A DNA stretch of 64,000 nucleotides from Streptomyces pyxinae (lineage in GTDB: Bacteria; Actinomycetota; Actinomycetes; Streptomycetales; Streptomycetaceae), in the NCBI RefSeq assembly GCF_024756275.1, contig NZ_JANUGQ010000005.1, positions 62,001 through 126,000 on the forward strand, given 5' to 3'. The notes below the pieces were generated by a model, which ran no database searches, was not told where the DNA came from, and saw only the letters and a list, made by a program, of their open reading frames with translations. Numbering within the stretch: position 1 is the stretch's first letter; the number at the start of each line of letters is the position of its first letter. Positions 32,805 through 43,000 of this stretch are shown here, piece after piece. The position numbers and the translations under genes are program-made.

Positions 32805-33125
32805 ATGGCCTACGAAATTCCGGTGACACAGGCACGCGCCGAGCTCGCCGAGCTGATCAACCGTGTCGTGTACGGCGGCGAGCGCGTGGTCGTCACCCGG
32901 CACGGAAAGCCCCTCGTGGCCCTGGTCTCCGCAGAGGATCTGCGACGACTGGAGGCGGACGCCGCCGGCGCCGGGGAGCCGGCGGAGAGCGGCGAGGAGC
33001 GGGTGATCAGTACGGTCGCCGAGGCGCGCCCCTACTCCGCGCCCGCCGACCGGGGCCGGTTCGGCATCGCGGCCGAGCATCGCTCCCCGGGCGCCCCGCA
33101 GGGCGGCTCTCGCCGCGACCACTGA
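32805..33125 (+). CDS. Phd/YefM family antitoxin without an adjacent toxin
   Basis: 106 aa. The N-terminal Phd/YefM DNA-binding domain is complete (YEIPVTQARAELAELINRVV, then GGERVVVTRHGKPLVALVSA and DLRRLEADA). The C-terminal 45 residues, where the toxin-binding segment should lie, are unlike usual antitoxins (ISTVAEARPYSAPADRGRF). No toxin gene of the Doc, YoeB or PIN type follows; the next gene is ureA. It may be an orphan repressor controlling itself and the divergent clpP. Confidence 0.85.
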   Translation: MAYEIPVTQARAELAELINRVVYGGERVVVTRHGKPLVALVSAEDLRRLEADAAGAGEPAESGEERVISTVAEARPYSAPADRGRFGIAAEHRSPGAPQGGSRRDH

Positions 33126-33305
33126 AGGTGACCGCGCCGGCCCGGGTCAGGCACCCGCGCGGGCCCGAACGGCACCGCGGAAGCGGGCCTCCGGCGCGTG
33201 ACGCCCACCGTCGGCGTCGGTGGCCGGGATCGACCGGGGCCGTATACGGCGCGGGCCGGGTCCCGGCGTCATGAGTGTCATGGCCATGAAAGCGCAAAGC
33301 GGCAG

Positions 33306-33321
33306 TTAACCTCACGGAAAA
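33306..33321 (+). promoter_or_regulatory. GlnR-like half box upstream of ureA
   Basis: TTAAC-CTCACG-GAAAA compares with the actinobacterial GlnR motif gTnAC-n6-GaAAC (one mismatch in each half). Urease operons are known GlnR targets in Streptomyces, which supports the reading. A full second box is not clear. Confidence 0.4.
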
Positions 33322-33370
33322 AGTTGCGCCCGAGTTTGAAATATCTCTCGGTCACACTCGTCGGCGAAGG

Positions 33371-33385
33371 TCAACAGTGTGTTGA
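33371..33385. promoter_or_regulatory. palindrome in the ureA promoter
   Basis: TCAACA-GTG-TGTTGA is a perfect inverted repeat. It overlaps the -35 position for the possible -10 box TAGTGT (33393-33398), as a repressor or activator site would. Confidence 0.4.
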
Positions 33386-33446
33386 AGCCGGATAGTGTCC
33401 CGCTGCCAGCCCGGGACCGGTCGGGCGGAAGACTGTGAGGTGGACC

Positions 33447-33749
33447 GTGCAACTGACTCCGCACGAGCAGGAACGTCTGCTCATCCATGTCGCCGCCGAT
33501 GTGGCCGAGAAGCGCCGGGCGCGCGGGGTGAGGCTCAACCACCCCGAGGCCGTCGCGCTCATCACCGCGCACATCCTGGAGGGGGCCCGGGACGGCCACA
33601 CCGTCGCCGAACTCATGGCCTCCGGGCGCAAGGTGGTCACCCGCGACGAGGTGATGACGGGCATCCCGGAGATGATCCACGACGTGCAGGTCGAGGCCAC
33701 CTTCCCCGACGGGACCAAGCTGGTCACCGTCCACGAGCCCATCATCTGA
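33447..33749 (+). CDS. ureA: urease gamma subunit
   Basis: 100 aa from GTG 33447 ([20 protein letters not shown]), the standard length, with ribosome site GAGGTGG 4 nt upstream. Diagnostic segments are [21 protein letters not shown] and [15 protein letters not shown]. It is one of three structural subunits of the nickel enzyme that hydrolyses urea to ammonia and carbamate. First gene of ureABCFGD. Confidence 0.97.
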   Translation: MQLTPHEQERLLIHVAADVAEKRRARGVRLNHPEAVALITAHILEGARDGHTVAELMASGRKVVTRDEVMTGIPEMIHDVQVEATFPDGTKLVTVHEPII

Positions 33750-33765
33750 CCGGGGAGCGGCACCG

Positions 33766-34170
33766 ATGATCCCCGGAGAGATCCTGTACGCGGACGAGCC
33801 GGTCGTCCTCAACGAAGGGCGCCCCGTCGTCCGTCTCACCGTGCTCAACACCGCCGACCGCCCGGTCCAGGTCGGCTCCCACTATCACTTCGCCGAGGCC
33901 AACCCGGGCCTCCGCTTCGAGCGTTCCGCCGCCCGGGGACTGCGGCTCCATGTCGCGGCCGGCACGGCGGTGCGGTTCGAACCGGGTGTCCCGGTCGATG
34001 TCGAACTCGTTCCGCTCGGCGGGCTCCGGGTCGTCCCGGGGCTGCGTGGCGAGACCGCAGGACCGCTGGACGGGCCGAGCGGTCCGGACGGGCCGGCCGG
34101 TCCGGGCGAGCCGGCCGGTGCGGACGGGCCGGCCGGTGCGGACGGGCCGAAGGACGGTCGTCGTGGCTGA
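33766..34170 (+). CDS. ureB: urease beta subunit with collagen-like tail
   Basis: 134 aa. The conserved core is [39 protein letters not shown] and [19 protein letters not shown]. Standard UreB ends soon after [13 protein letters not shown]. Here a further 30 or so residues repeat Gly-Pro-x ([15 protein letters not shown], then [12 protein letters not shown]), which is not part of the urease fold. The stop overlaps the ureC start by 8 bp, so the tail exists up to the coupling site. Confidence 0.95.
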   Translation: MIPGEILYADEPVVLNEGRPVVRLTVLNTADRPVQVGSHYHFAEANPGLRFERSAARGLRLHVAAGTAVRFEPGVPVDVELVPLGGLRVVPGLRGETAGPLDGPSGPDGPAGPGEPAGADGPAGADGPKDGRRG

Positions 34171-35884
34171 GCTGCACCGCGCCGACTACGCCGGCCTCTT
34201 CGGGCCCACGACGGGCGACCGGATCCGGCTGGCCGACACCGACCTGCTCATCGAGATCGAGGAGGACCGCTGCGGTGGCCCCGGCCGCTCCGGGGACGAG
34301 GCGGTCTTCGGCGGCGGCAAGGTCATCCGCGAGTCGATGGGCCAGTCCCGCGCCACCCGCGCCGAGGGCACCCCCGACACCGTGATCACCGGCGCCGTGG
34401 TGCTGGACCACTGGGGCGTCGTCAAGGCCGACATCGGCATCCGGGACGGCCGGATCACCGGCATCGGCAAGGCCGGCAACCCCGACACCATGGACGGCGT
34501 CCACCCCGCCCTGGTCATCGGCCCGGAGACCGAGATCATCGCCGGCAACGGCAAGATCGTCACGGCCGGGGCGATCGACGCGCATGTCCACTTCATCACC
34601 CCGACCGTGGTGGACCAGGCCCTCGGCTCCGGGATCACCACACTCGTCGGCGGCGGCACCGGACCCGCCGAGGGCACCAAGGCCACCACCGTCACCCCCG
34701 GCCCCTGGCACCTGGCCCGGATGTTCGCGGCGCTGGAGGCGTACCCGGTCAACATCGGTCTGCTCGGCAAGGGCAACACCATGTCCCAGGAGGCCATGCG
34801 CTCCCAACTGCGGGGCGGGGCGCTGGGGTTCAAGATCCATGAGGACTGGGGAGCGACCCCCGCCGTCATCGACGCCTGCCTCCGGGTCTGCGAGGAGAGC
34901 GGGGCCCAGCTCGCCATTCACACGGACACACTCAACGAGGCGGGCTTCGTCGGGGACACCCTGGCCGCCATCGCGGGCCGCACCATCCACGCGTACCACA
35001 CCGAGGGCGCCGGCGGCGGGCACGCCCCGGACATCATCACGGTGGTGTCCGAGCCCCATGTGCTGCCCAGCTCCACCAATCCGACCCGGCCGCACACCGT
35101 CAACACGCTTGAGGAACACCTCGACATGCTGATGGTCTGCCACCACCTCAATCCGGCGGTGCCGGAGGATCTGGCCTTCGCGGAATCCCGTATCCGGCCC
35201 TCCACCATCGCGGCCGAGGACATCCTGCACGACCTCGGTGCCATCTCGATCATCTCCTCGGACTCCCAGGCCATGGGAAGAGTGGGGGAGGTGATCCTGC
35301 GGACCTGGCAGACCGCCCATGTGATGAAGCGGCGCCGGGGCGCCCTGCCCGGTGACGGCGGCGCCGACAACCACCGGGCCCGCCGCTATGTCGCCAAGTA
35401 CACGATCAACCCGGCCGTCGCCCAGGGGCTCGACCGGGAGATCGGCTCGGTGGAACCCGGCAAGCTGGCGGACCTGGTCGTCTGGGAGCCCGCCTTCTTC
35501 GGGGTGAAGCCCCAGACCGTGCTCAAGGGCGGGCAGATCGCCTATGCGCAGATGGGCGACGCCAACGCCTCCATCCCCACCCCGCAACCGGTGCTGCCCC
35601 GACCGATGTTCGGCGCGGTCGGCGCGGCCCCGGCGGCCAACTCGTTCAACTTCGTGACGGCGACGGCGCTGGCGGACGGGCTGCCCGAACGGCTGGGCCT
35701 CGGCAAGCGGTTCGTGCCGATCCGGAGCACCCGGGGCATCACCAAGGCGGACATGCGGGAGAACGACGCCCTGCCCCGGGTGGAGGTGGACGCCGACACC
35801 TTCACCGTGACCATCGACGGCGTCCCGGTGGAGCCCGCCCCGGCCGCCGAACTTCCCATGGCGCAGCGGTACTTCCTCTTCTGA
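34163..35884 (+). CDS. ureC: urease alpha (catalytic) subunit
   Basis: 573 aa from GTG 34163, the usual length. All nickel-site elements are present: DAHVHFI (His pair), the carbamylated Lys in GFKIHEDWG (about residue 220), [21 protein letters not shown], the acid/base His in MVCHHLNP and the Asp in SSDSQAMGR. The C-terminal MAQRYFLF is typical. Coupled to ureB. Confidence 0.98.
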   Translation: MAELHRADYAGLFGPTTGDRIRLADTDLLIEIEEDRCGGPGRSGDEAVFGGGKVIRESMGQSRATRAEGTPDTVITGAVVLDHWGVVKADIGIRDGRITGIGKAGNPDTMDGVHPALVIGPETEIIAGNGKIVTAGAIDAHVHFITPTVVDQALGSGITTLVGGGTGPAEGTKATTVTPGPWHLARMFAALEAYPVNIGLLGKGNTMSQEAMRSQLRGGALGFKIHEDWGATPAVIDACLRVCEESGAQLAIHTDTLNEAGFVGDTLAAIAGRTIHAYHTEGAGGGHAPDIITVVSEPHVLPSSTNPTRPHTVNTLEEHLDMLMVCHHLNPAVPEDLAFAESRIRPSTIAAEDILHDLGAISIISSDSQAMGRVGEVILRTWQTAHVMKRRRGALPGDGGADNHRARRYVAKYTINPAVAQGLDREIGSVEPGKLADLVVWEPAFFGVKPQTVLKGGQIAYAQMGDANASIPTPQPVLPRPMFGAVGAAPAANSFNFVTATALADGLPERLGLGKRFVPIRSTRGITKADMRENDALPRVEVDADTFTVTIDGVPVEPAPAAELPMAQRYFLF

Positions 35885-35947
35885 GGGGGTGCCTGTGCCA
35901 CCTGCGGGCCGGCCGCCGGCCCGATGTCCGTCCGAGAAGGAGTCCCC

Positions 35948-36610
35948 ATGAGCCGCGCCGCCCTGCTCGTCCTCGCCGACGGGCGCTTCCCGGCCGGCGG
36001 CCACGCCCACTCCGGGGGCGCCGAAGCGGCGGTGAAGGCCGGCCGGATACGGAACGCGGCGGAACTGGCCGCCTTCTGCCGGGGCCGGCTGCACACCACC
36101 GGCCTCACCTCGGCGGCCCTCGCCGCCGCGGCGGCGCTGGGCCTGGACGTCCGTGCCCTGGACGACGCCGCCGACGCCCGTACCCCCTCGCCCGCCCTCC
36201 GGGCCGCCGCCCGGAGGCTGGGCCGGCAAATGGCCCGGGCCGCCCGGTCCACCTGGCCGAGCCCCGAACTCGACGCACTGGTACGCGCCTTCCCGCGCGG
36301 CACGCACCAGCCGGTCGTCCTCGGAGTGGCGGCCCGGGCGGCGGGGCTCGGACCCGAGGAGGCCGCGCACTGTGTGGCGTACGAGACCGTCAGCGGGCCC
36401 GCCACCGCGACGGTACGGCTGCTGGGGCTCGACCCCTTCGAGGCCACCGGCGTACTGGCCCGGCTGGCCCCGGAGATGGACCAGGTGGCCGCGCGGGCCG
36501 CGACCGCCGCGCGAGAGGGGGTCGACGCCCTGCCCGCCGATTCCGCGCCGCTGCTGGACATCACCGCCGAGCAGCACGCGGCCTGGCCGGTACGGCTCTT
36601 CGCCTCCTGA
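35948..36610 (+). CDS. ureF: urease accessory protein UreF
   Basis: 220 aa from ATG 35948, with GAGAAGGAG 6 nt upstream; an ATG at 35924 is less well placed. Helical UreF features: [19 protein letters not shown] at the start, then [18 protein letters not shown]. UreF forms the activation complex with UreD and UreG and gates nickel delivery. Order and strand match other Streptomyces urease operons. Confidence 0.94.
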   Translation: MSRAALLVLADGRFPAGGHAHSGGAEAAVKAGRIRNAAELAAFCRGRLHTTGLTSAALAAAAALGLDVRALDDAADARTPSPALRAAARRLGRQMARAARSTWPSPELDALVRAFPRGTHQPVVLGVAARAAGLGPEEAAHCVAYETVSGPATATVRLLGLDPFEATGVLARLAPEMDQVAARAATAAREGVDALPADSAPLLDITAEQHAAWPVRLFAS

Positions 36611-36788
36611 GCCGGTGAAGTCCCGGCCGCACGGGCCGGGTGGCCGCCGCCCGGCCCGCCGGCGCCGCGCCGGCCTCTGCCCCGCCCTTCCGGCGCTTCC
36701 TTCCGGTGGAGCCGTCCCGGCCGCTCCCGGCCGACGTGACCACCCCGAGATGATCCGATCCGACCCGATGACCGAGGGAGCCACCCCG

Positions 36789-37466
36789 ATGCACCTGGAC
36801 CACGACCACACCCACCTCACCGCCGTGAGCGCCGATGCCCGCCGCCCCGACGGAAGCCGCCGCGCCCTGCGCATCGGGCTCGGCGGGCCGGTCGGCTCCG
36901 GCAAGACCGCCACCGTCGCCGCGCTCTGCCGGGAACTGCGCGACCGGCTCTCCCTGGCGGTCGTCACCAATGACATCTACACCCGGGAGGACGCCGAGTT
37001 CCTGCTGCGCAACGCGGTACTGCCGCCCGAGCGCATCCAGGCCGTGGAGACCGGCGCCTGCCCGCACACGGCGATCCGGGACGACATCTCCGCCAATCTG
37101 GAGGCCGTGGAGGACCTGGAGGACGCGGTGGGCCCGCTCGATCTCATCCTGGTCGAGTCCGGCGGCGACAACCTCACCGCCACCTTCTCCCGGGGGCTGG
37201 TCGACGCGCAGATCTTCGTCATCGACGTCGCGGGCGGCGACGACATTCCGCGCAAGGGAGGCCCGGGCGTCACCACCGCCGACCTGCTCGTGGTCAACAA
37301 GACCGACCTCGCCCCCTACGTCGGTTCCGATCTGGAACGGATGGCCCGGGACGCCAAGGAGCAGCGCGGCGACCTGCCCGTGCTCTTCACCTCGCTCACC
37401 AGCGGGGTCGGGGTCGCCCCGGTCGCCGGCTGGGTGCGCGAGCGACTCGCCGACTGGACCGCGTGA
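36789..37466 (+). CDS. ureG: urease accessory GTPase UreG
   Basis: 225 aa from ATG 36789 with a His-rich N-terminus ([11 protein letters not shown]). P-loop [16 protein letters not shown] (about 33-48), metal-binding and switch segment [13 protein letters not shown] (CPH), [14 protein letters not shown], and the guanine motif [12 protein letters not shown]. It hydrolyses GTP to drive nickel insertion. The stop overlaps ureD as GTGA. A 178-bp gap separates it from ureF. Confidence 0.96.
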   Translation: MHLDHDHTHLTAVSADARRPDGSRRALRIGLGGPVGSGKTATVAALCRELRDRLSLAVVTNDIYTREDAEFLLRNAVLPPERIQAVETGACPHTAIRDDISANLEAVEDLEDAVGPLDLILVESGGDNLTATFSRGLVDAQIFVIDVAGGDDIPRKGGPGVTTADLLVVNKTDLAPYVGSDLERMARDAKEQRGDLPVLFTSLTSGVGVAPVAGWVRERLADWTA

Positions 37467-38212
37467 GCCTCCGCGCCACCGCGCGGATCGTCGCCGAGCG
37501 GGGCGGCGCCCTGCCGGTGCTGGAGAGCGACGGACCGCTCGCGCTGCGCCGCACCGGAATCCGGCGGCCCGAGGCCGGGGCCCGGGTGACGGTCGTCGGA
37601 GCGATGACCGCCCCGCTCGGCGGGGACCGGCTGGCCATCGAGGCGGATGTACGGGACGGGGCCCGGCTCACCGTCGACGCGGCGGCGGCGACCGTCGCCC
37701 TGCCCGGGCGGACGGGGGAGCGGGCCCACTACGACGTACGGCTGACGGTGGGGGAGGAGGCCGAGCTACGCTGGCTCCCGGAGCAGTTGGTCTCCGGGCG
37801 CGGCTCCGACCTCCGGATGCGTACCGTCGTCGAACTGGCCGCCACCGCCCGGCTGGTGTTGCGCGAGGAGCAGATCCTCGGCCGGCACGCGGAAGGACCC
37901 GGCACCCTCGCCACCCGGCTCACCGTCCGCCGGGCCGGGCGCCCCCTGCTGGACCAGGAACTCTCCTTCGGTCCGGGGGTGCCCGGCGGCTGGGACGGCG
38001 GCGCGGTTCTGGCGGGGCACCGGGCCGTCGGGCAACTTCTGGTGGCGGGCCAGGAGTTCGCCATGAAGCCGGTGGAGCCGGAGTCGCTGGGGCCGACGGC
38101 GTGTCTCGTGCCGCTCGCGGGCCCCGCCGCGCTGGTCACCGCGATCGCCGCCGATGCCCGGGAACTGCGCCGGACGCTGGACGAGGCGGCGGCCCGGCTC
38201 GGGGCCGGCTGA
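37463..38212 (+). CDS. ureD: urease accessory protein UreD
   Basis: 249 aa from GTG 37463. UreD segments include [37 protein letters not shown] and [17 protein letters not shown]. It docks the UreF-UreG complex onto apo-urease. Last gene of the operon, followed by a strong terminator. No nickel transporter gene is linked. Confidence 0.92.
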   Translation: MSLRATARIVAERGGALPVLESDGPLALRRTGIRRPEAGARVTVVGAMTAPLGGDRLAIEADVRDGARLTVDAAAATVALPGRTGERAHYDVRLTVGEEAELRWLPEQLVSGRGSDLRMRTVVELAATARLVLREEQILGRHAEGPGTLATRLTVRRAGRPLLDQELSFGPGVPGGWDGGAVLAGHRAVGQLLVAGQEFAMKPVEPESLGPTACLVPLAGPAALVTAIAADARELRRTLDEAAARLGAG

Positions 38213-38239
38213 GGGGACCACGGGTGAAGGACGGGGCCC

Positions 38240-38275
38240 GGTGCCGGGCGGCGACGGTCGGCGCCGCCCGGCACC
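38240..38275. terminator. bidirectional terminator between ureD and the DUF4190 gene
   Basis: Perfect 14-bp arms GGTGCCGGGCGGCG (38240-38253) and CGCCGCCCGGCACC (38262-38275), 8-nt loop, between two convergent stop codons. Confidence 0.8.
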
Positions 38276-38304
38276 GGACCCCGGGCCGGTGTGACAGGGC
38301 CGGG

Positions 38305-38595
38305 TCAGCCGCCGACGTACCAGGCGAAGCCGCCCGAGGAGGCGGCGACCGCCAGCAGGACGAAGAAGATCAGCAGGTCGATGACACCGAGCACGATCGC
38401 CGCCGTCGCCATCCCCGCCCCGCCCTTCGCGGGTGCCTGCTTCCGGCCGATCGCACCGAAGATGATCGCGAGCGGGCCAAGGATCACATTGGCGAAGAAG
38501 ATGCCGACGATGCCGCAGACCAGTCCGGCGATGGCCAGACCGTTCGCGCGCGATCCCGAGTACCCGTGCGTCCCGCTGCTGCCGTAACCGGCCAT
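38305..38595 (-). CDS. DUF4190 small membrane protein
   Basis: 96 aa from ATG 38595 (MAGYGSSGTHGYSGSRANG). The Gly/Ser/Tyr-rich N-terminus is followed by two membrane helices (about 18-46, LAIAGLVCGIVGIFFANVIL; about 60-88, AAIVLGVIDLLIFFVLLAV) joined by the GAIGRKQAPAKGG turn typical of DUF4190. Function unknown. Confidence 0.85.
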   Translation of the reverse strand: MAGYGSSGTHGYSGSRANGLAIAGLVCGIVGIFFANVILGPLAIIFGAIGRKQAPAKGGAGMATAAIVLGVIDLLIFFVLLAVAASSGGFAWYVGG

Positions 38596-38755
38596 GAGAA
38601 CTCTCCCTGCTCTGGGGCAACTTGTGGAGTCCGTGTTGCCCGGGCCGGCGATTGCATGCCTCCCGCGCACACCGGCCCCGTGCGACTGCCCGCCGCCCCG
38701 GCCGGTGGCCGGGATCGATCCGGCTCGGCGGCCGACCCCGGTGGCCGGTATCGGC

Positions 38756-39469
38756 TCAGCGGCCGAGGCCCGGCAGCCGGGCGGGCCGCTCCGCGTCCCG
38801 GGCCGCCTTCACCACGGCGGCGTACTCGTCCACGTACTCCTGTCCCGACAACTCCCGTACGCGATAGATGATCTCGTCGGTCACGGCCCGCAGCACGGCC
38901 TTCTCGCCCGCCGCCCCGGCATACCGCGAGAAGTCCAGCGGGGCGCCGAAGCGGATCGTCACCCGGCGGAGCTTCGGCAGCCGCTTGCCCGGCGGCTGGA
39001 CCTCGAAGGTGCCCACCATCGCGCAGGGGATCACCGGAACGCCCGCCTCCAGCGCCATCACGGCCACCCCCACCTTGCCCTTGTAGAGGCGGCCGTCATG
39101 GGACCGGGTGCCCTCCGGGTAGATGCCCAGGAGCTCGCCCCTGGCCAGCACCGCCAGCCCCTCGCGGATCGCGGCCCGGCCCGCCTCCCGGCCCGTCCGG
39201 TCCACCGGGATCTGCCCCGCGCCGCGGAAGAAGGCAGCCGTCAGCCGGCCCTTGACCCCGGTACCGGTGAAGTACTCCCGCTTGGCGAGGAAGGTGATGC
39301 GCCGGCTGAGCATCGCGGGCATCAGAAAGTGGTCCGAGAACGACAGATGGTTGCCCGCGACGATGGCCGCGCCCGACTCGGGCACATGCTCGAGGCCCTC
39401 CGTGCGGGGGCGGAACAGCAGACGCAGCAGGGGGCCGAGGAGAACGTACTTGAGCAGGCGGTAGAACAC
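38756..39469 (-). CDS. plsC: 1-acyl-sn-glycerol-3-phosphate acyltransferase-like protein
   Basis: 237 aa. PlsC motifs are in order: NHLSFSDH (the HX4D catalytic motif, about residues 40-47), the block around GAGQIPVDRTGREAG, GIYPEGTRSHDGRLYKGKVG (substrate-binding EGTR) and VIPCAMVGT. A hydrophobic N-terminus (FYRLLKYVLLGPLLRLLF) probably lies on the membrane. It transfers an acyl chain to lysophosphatidic acid or a related lipid. Confidence 0.92.
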   Translation of the reverse strand: MFYRLLKYVLLGPLLRLLFRPRTEGLEHVPESGAAIVAGNHLSFSDHFLMPAMLSRRITFLAKREYFTGTGVKGRLTAAFFRGAGQIPVDRTGREAGRAAIREGLAVLARGELLGIYPEGTRSHDGRLYKGKVGVAVMALEAGVPVIPCAMVGTFEVQPPGKRLPKLRRVTIRFGAPLDFSRYAGAAGEKAVLRAVTDEIIYRVRELSGQEYVDEYAAVVKAARDAERPARLPGLGR

Positions 39470-40088
39470 GGTCCCTCTCCTCTCACCGGAGGACCGGGCG
39501 ACCGGACGACCGGGGGACGGATGACGACTGACGAAGAGCGGATGACGGGTTGCGGGGGGCGGGTCACGGACGGCGCGTCATGGGTGATCGTGGGTGCTTC
39601 GGACGTGGGCGACGCGGACACCGGGCAGTGGTTGCCCCGGCCTTCCGGTTCGGCCCGGGGCGCCCGGACCGGCAGCGGGACCGCCGGGCGGCGGGCGGAG
39701 CACCGGGCGCCCGGACCGACAGGGGCAATGTAGGTGCCGGTCCGGCGCCGGTCGACCCCGCCGGCGGCCACCGTGGCCGGGTTCCTCCGCCGGCGATCAC
39801 CGTGGCCGGGTCCCTTGGCTCGGCCGGCACCGGCCGGGCCGGCGGTCATACGGGACGGTCCCGTCGGCCGTCTCCTCTCGTGCACGAGCCCATGGGGAGG
39901 CGTGAGGAAGGAGGGCGGGCCTCCGGAGGGCCGGTGTGAGCGGCGCGGAAGCGCGCGAGGACGGACCGCCCGGCGGCACGACGGCGGCCCGGGACCAGGC
40001 ATGCCCTGGCGCTGCCCACCGGTATGTTGTCCCTGCCTGTTGCGCGACCGTGATCGACGCGATCACCGCGATTCTTCGGGGGACGACG
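39470..40088. other. 619-bp divergent region between plsC and the SARP gene
   Basis: The right end holds the SARP gene's control sequences, including the perfect palindrome GTGATCG-ACG-CGATCAC at 40050-40066. The rest is GC-rich with scattered CACCGTGGCCGGG-like repeats (about 39767-39815). No gene recognised. Confidence 0.5.
40050..40066. promoter_or_regulatory. palindrome just upstream of the SARP gene
   Basis: GTGATCG (40050-40056) and CGATCAC (40060-40066) with ACG between, 22 bp before the ATG. It is a candidate operator; the cognate factor is unknown. Confidence 0.4.
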
Positions 40089-43000
40089 ATGGAAGTGCGC
40101 CTTCTCGGACCCGTCGAGCTGTGGCACGGGGAACGGCGAATTCCGCTGAACGGTCCCAAACCGGCGGCGCTGCTCGCCGCGCTGGTCATTCATCCGGGTG
40201 AAGTGCTCTCGGTCGACCGGCTGGTGGACATGGTCTGGGAGGAGCGGCCGCCGGCCACCGCCCGGGCCCTGGTCGCCTCGCATGTCTCCGGGTTGCGGCG
40301 CGCGCTGGCGACGACCGGGGAGGACGGTGCCATCCGGACCCGTTCCCCCGGCTACCTCGCGGAGTTCCCGGCCGCCCGGGTCGATGCCCGCAGATTCGAG
40401 GCGGCGCTGGCCGAGGGCCGGCTCCTGGCGGACGCGGGCCGGGCCGCCGAAGCCGTGGACACCCTGCGGGCGGCCGTCCGGCTCTGGCGCGGCAGGGACG
40501 CGCTGGAGGGGCTCGGCCAGTCCTTCGCCCGGGTGGAGGCGGTGCGGCTGGCGGAGCTGCGGCTGGTCGCCCAGGAGGTGCGGTTCGCCGCCGAACTGGC
40601 CCTGGGCTGCCGGGCGGAACTGGTCGCGGAACTGCTCGCGCACGTGGCCGCCAATCCGCTGCGGGAGCGGCCGCGCGGCCAGCTGATGATCGCGCTCCAC
40701 CGGACCGGCCGGGTGCCGGACGCGCTGCGGGTCTACCAGGAGGGGAGCCGGCTGCTCCGCACCGAACTGGGCATCGATCCCGGGCGGGAGCTGCGGGCCC
40801 TGCACCAGGCCGTGCTGCGTGGCGACTCCGGGGTGCTGGGGCCTCCGGCGCTCCCCGGGGACCCGGCCCCGCTCTCCGGCGGGCTCCGCCCGGGTCGTCC
40901 GCCGGGCACCCGGCCGGATGCGCCGGGCGCCGGTCCGCCGGCCGCGCCGGGAGCCGGCCTTCCGGAGGTCCGTTCGGGGCCGTCCGGTCACGGGGCCCCC
41001 GAGGCCCGGTCGGGTCCGCCCGCGCTTCCGGAATCCCGGTCGGGTCCGCCCGCGCCCGCGCTTCCGGGGCCCCGGTCCGGCTCGCCCGCTCCCGTCCTTC
41101 CCGGGCCCCGGTCCGGACCGCCCGCTCGTCCGGCGGCGGCCGTACCGGGGATGGAGGCCGTACCCGGGGCGGCGCCGGGGCCACCGGAGGCCGGGCCACC
41201 GGAGGCCGGACCGGCTTCCGCGCCCGCGCCGGCCGGTCCGGGGAACGCGGACGGCGCCCGGTCCACGACGGGCCCGGGTGCGCCGGGGAGCCCGGCCGGG
41301 GCCGCTGTCCTGCCGCAGCGGCCGGTCCGCCGGCCGGTGACCGCCGAACACCCGGTCCCGCCCCCGCCCTTCCAGCTCCCCCCTGACATGGCGGACTTCG
41401 TGGGCCGCGCCGAGCAGCTCGCCTGGGCGGCCGGTCTCTTCGCCGCCGCCGGGGGCGACCCGCCGCGGACCGCCCCGCTCATCGGTGTCATCTCGGGGCG
41501 CTCCGGCATCGGCAAGACCGCACTGGCGGTGCACGCCGCCCACCGGGTGGCGGCCCACTTCCCGGACGGGCAGCTCTTCCTCGATCTGCGCGCCGCCGGC
41601 TCCGAGCCGGTGGACACCGCCGACGCCCTGCTCCGGCTGCTGCGGGCGCTCGGCGCCGATCCCGGGACCCTCCACCGCCACCGGCACGACCCGGCGGAGC
41701 TGGTGGACCTCTACCGCGGCCATATCGTCCACCGCCGGATACTGCTCGTCCTGGACAACGCCGTCGGAGAGACCCCGCTGCGCCCCCTGCTGCCGCCCGG
41801 CGGCGGTTCCGGCGTGCTGATCACCAGCAGACGGCGGCTGGTCGCCCTGGAGGGCGCCGCCCACCTGGACCTGACGGCGCCGCCGGAGCCGGAGGCGCTG
41901 GAACTGCTCGCCCGGGTCGCCGGCGCCGACCGGGCGGCCGCCGAACCGGACCCGGTGGCGGAGATCCTGGCGCTCTGTGGCCGGCTGCCGCTGGCCGTAC
42001 GAATCGCCGGCGCCCGGCTGGCGGCCCGGCCGCACTGGTCCCCGACCCGGCTGGCCGCCCGGCTGCGCGACGAACACCGCCGGCTGGACGAGCTCCAGGT
42101 GGGGGACCTGGAGGTGCGCGGCAGCCTCGGCCTCGCCTACGCCGACCTCACCGGGCCGGAGCGGCGGACGCTGCGCCGGCTCGCCCTGCTGGACCTGCCC
42201 GACTTCGCCGCCTGGATCGCGGCGCCCCTGCTGGACCTCGGCCCCGACGAGGCGGAGGAGGTGGTGGAGCAGTTGGTGGACTGCCACTTCGTGGACGTGG
42301 TGGGCGTGGACGGCACCGGCCGGACGCGCTACCGCATCCACGACCTGGCGAGGGAACACGCCCGGGAACGCGCTCTGGCCGAGGAGCCGGCGGTGGAACG
42401 GGCGGCGGCCGTCCGGCGGCTGGTGGACTGCTGGCTGGCGCTGAGCAGGGTCGCCGCGGCCCGGGCACCCGGCGGCGCGGCCCGGCTGTTCCCGGGGCCC
42501 GACCCGGCCGGGCCCCTCGCACCCGGCCTGGCGGCGGTGCCCGCGGCCGACCCCGCCGCCTGGTTCGCGGCGGAACACCCCTCCCTGCTGGTCGCCGTCA
42601 AGCACTGTGCCGCCCTCGGTCTGGCCGACCGGGCACGGGAGTTGGCAGCCGCGCTGATGGCCGGCTCGGTGGCGCTCTACAACCAGTTCGACACCTGGTC
42701 GCACTCCCACACCGTGGCGCTGGACGCGGTGCGCCGCTGCGGAGACGTCGAGGGCGAGGCGCTGCTCCTCGGCGGCCTGGGCCAACTCCGCTTGGAGCAG
42801 GACAGATTCGAGGACGCGTACGCCTTCTTCCAGGACGCGCTGCGGCTGTTCGGGGAGACCGGATCGGTGCGCGGCAGGGCGGTCGCGCTGGCCGGTCTCG
42901 GCACCACCCGCCGGGAACAGGGCCGCTTCGACGAGGCACTGGCCCTGCTGACCGCCGCGCTCACGGCCTACCGGGTGCTGGACGACCGGGCGGGCCAGGC

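Larger units (their letters stand above)
33126..33446. other. 321-bp upstream region of the urease operon
   Basis: It holds a GlnR-like half box, a 15-bp palindrome and a possible -10 (TAGTGT, 33393-33398), annotated separately. It is clearly lower in GC between 33280 and 33400 than flanking DNA. No gene is present; in particular no toxin for the upstream antitoxin. Confidence 0.6.

Noticed and set aside
33126..33446. Toxin gene partner for the Phd/YefM antitoxin
   Set aside because: No frame of suitable length or character exists before ureA, and the region looks like a promoter.
33845..36976. 1043-codon minus-strand open frame opposite ureB, ureC, ureF
   Set aside because: It is a shadow of the urease genes with no recognisable motif; the plus-strand urease assignments are unambiguous.
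38868..39469. Plus-strand frames over plsC
   Set aside because: Antisense to a gene with complete acyltransferase motifs.
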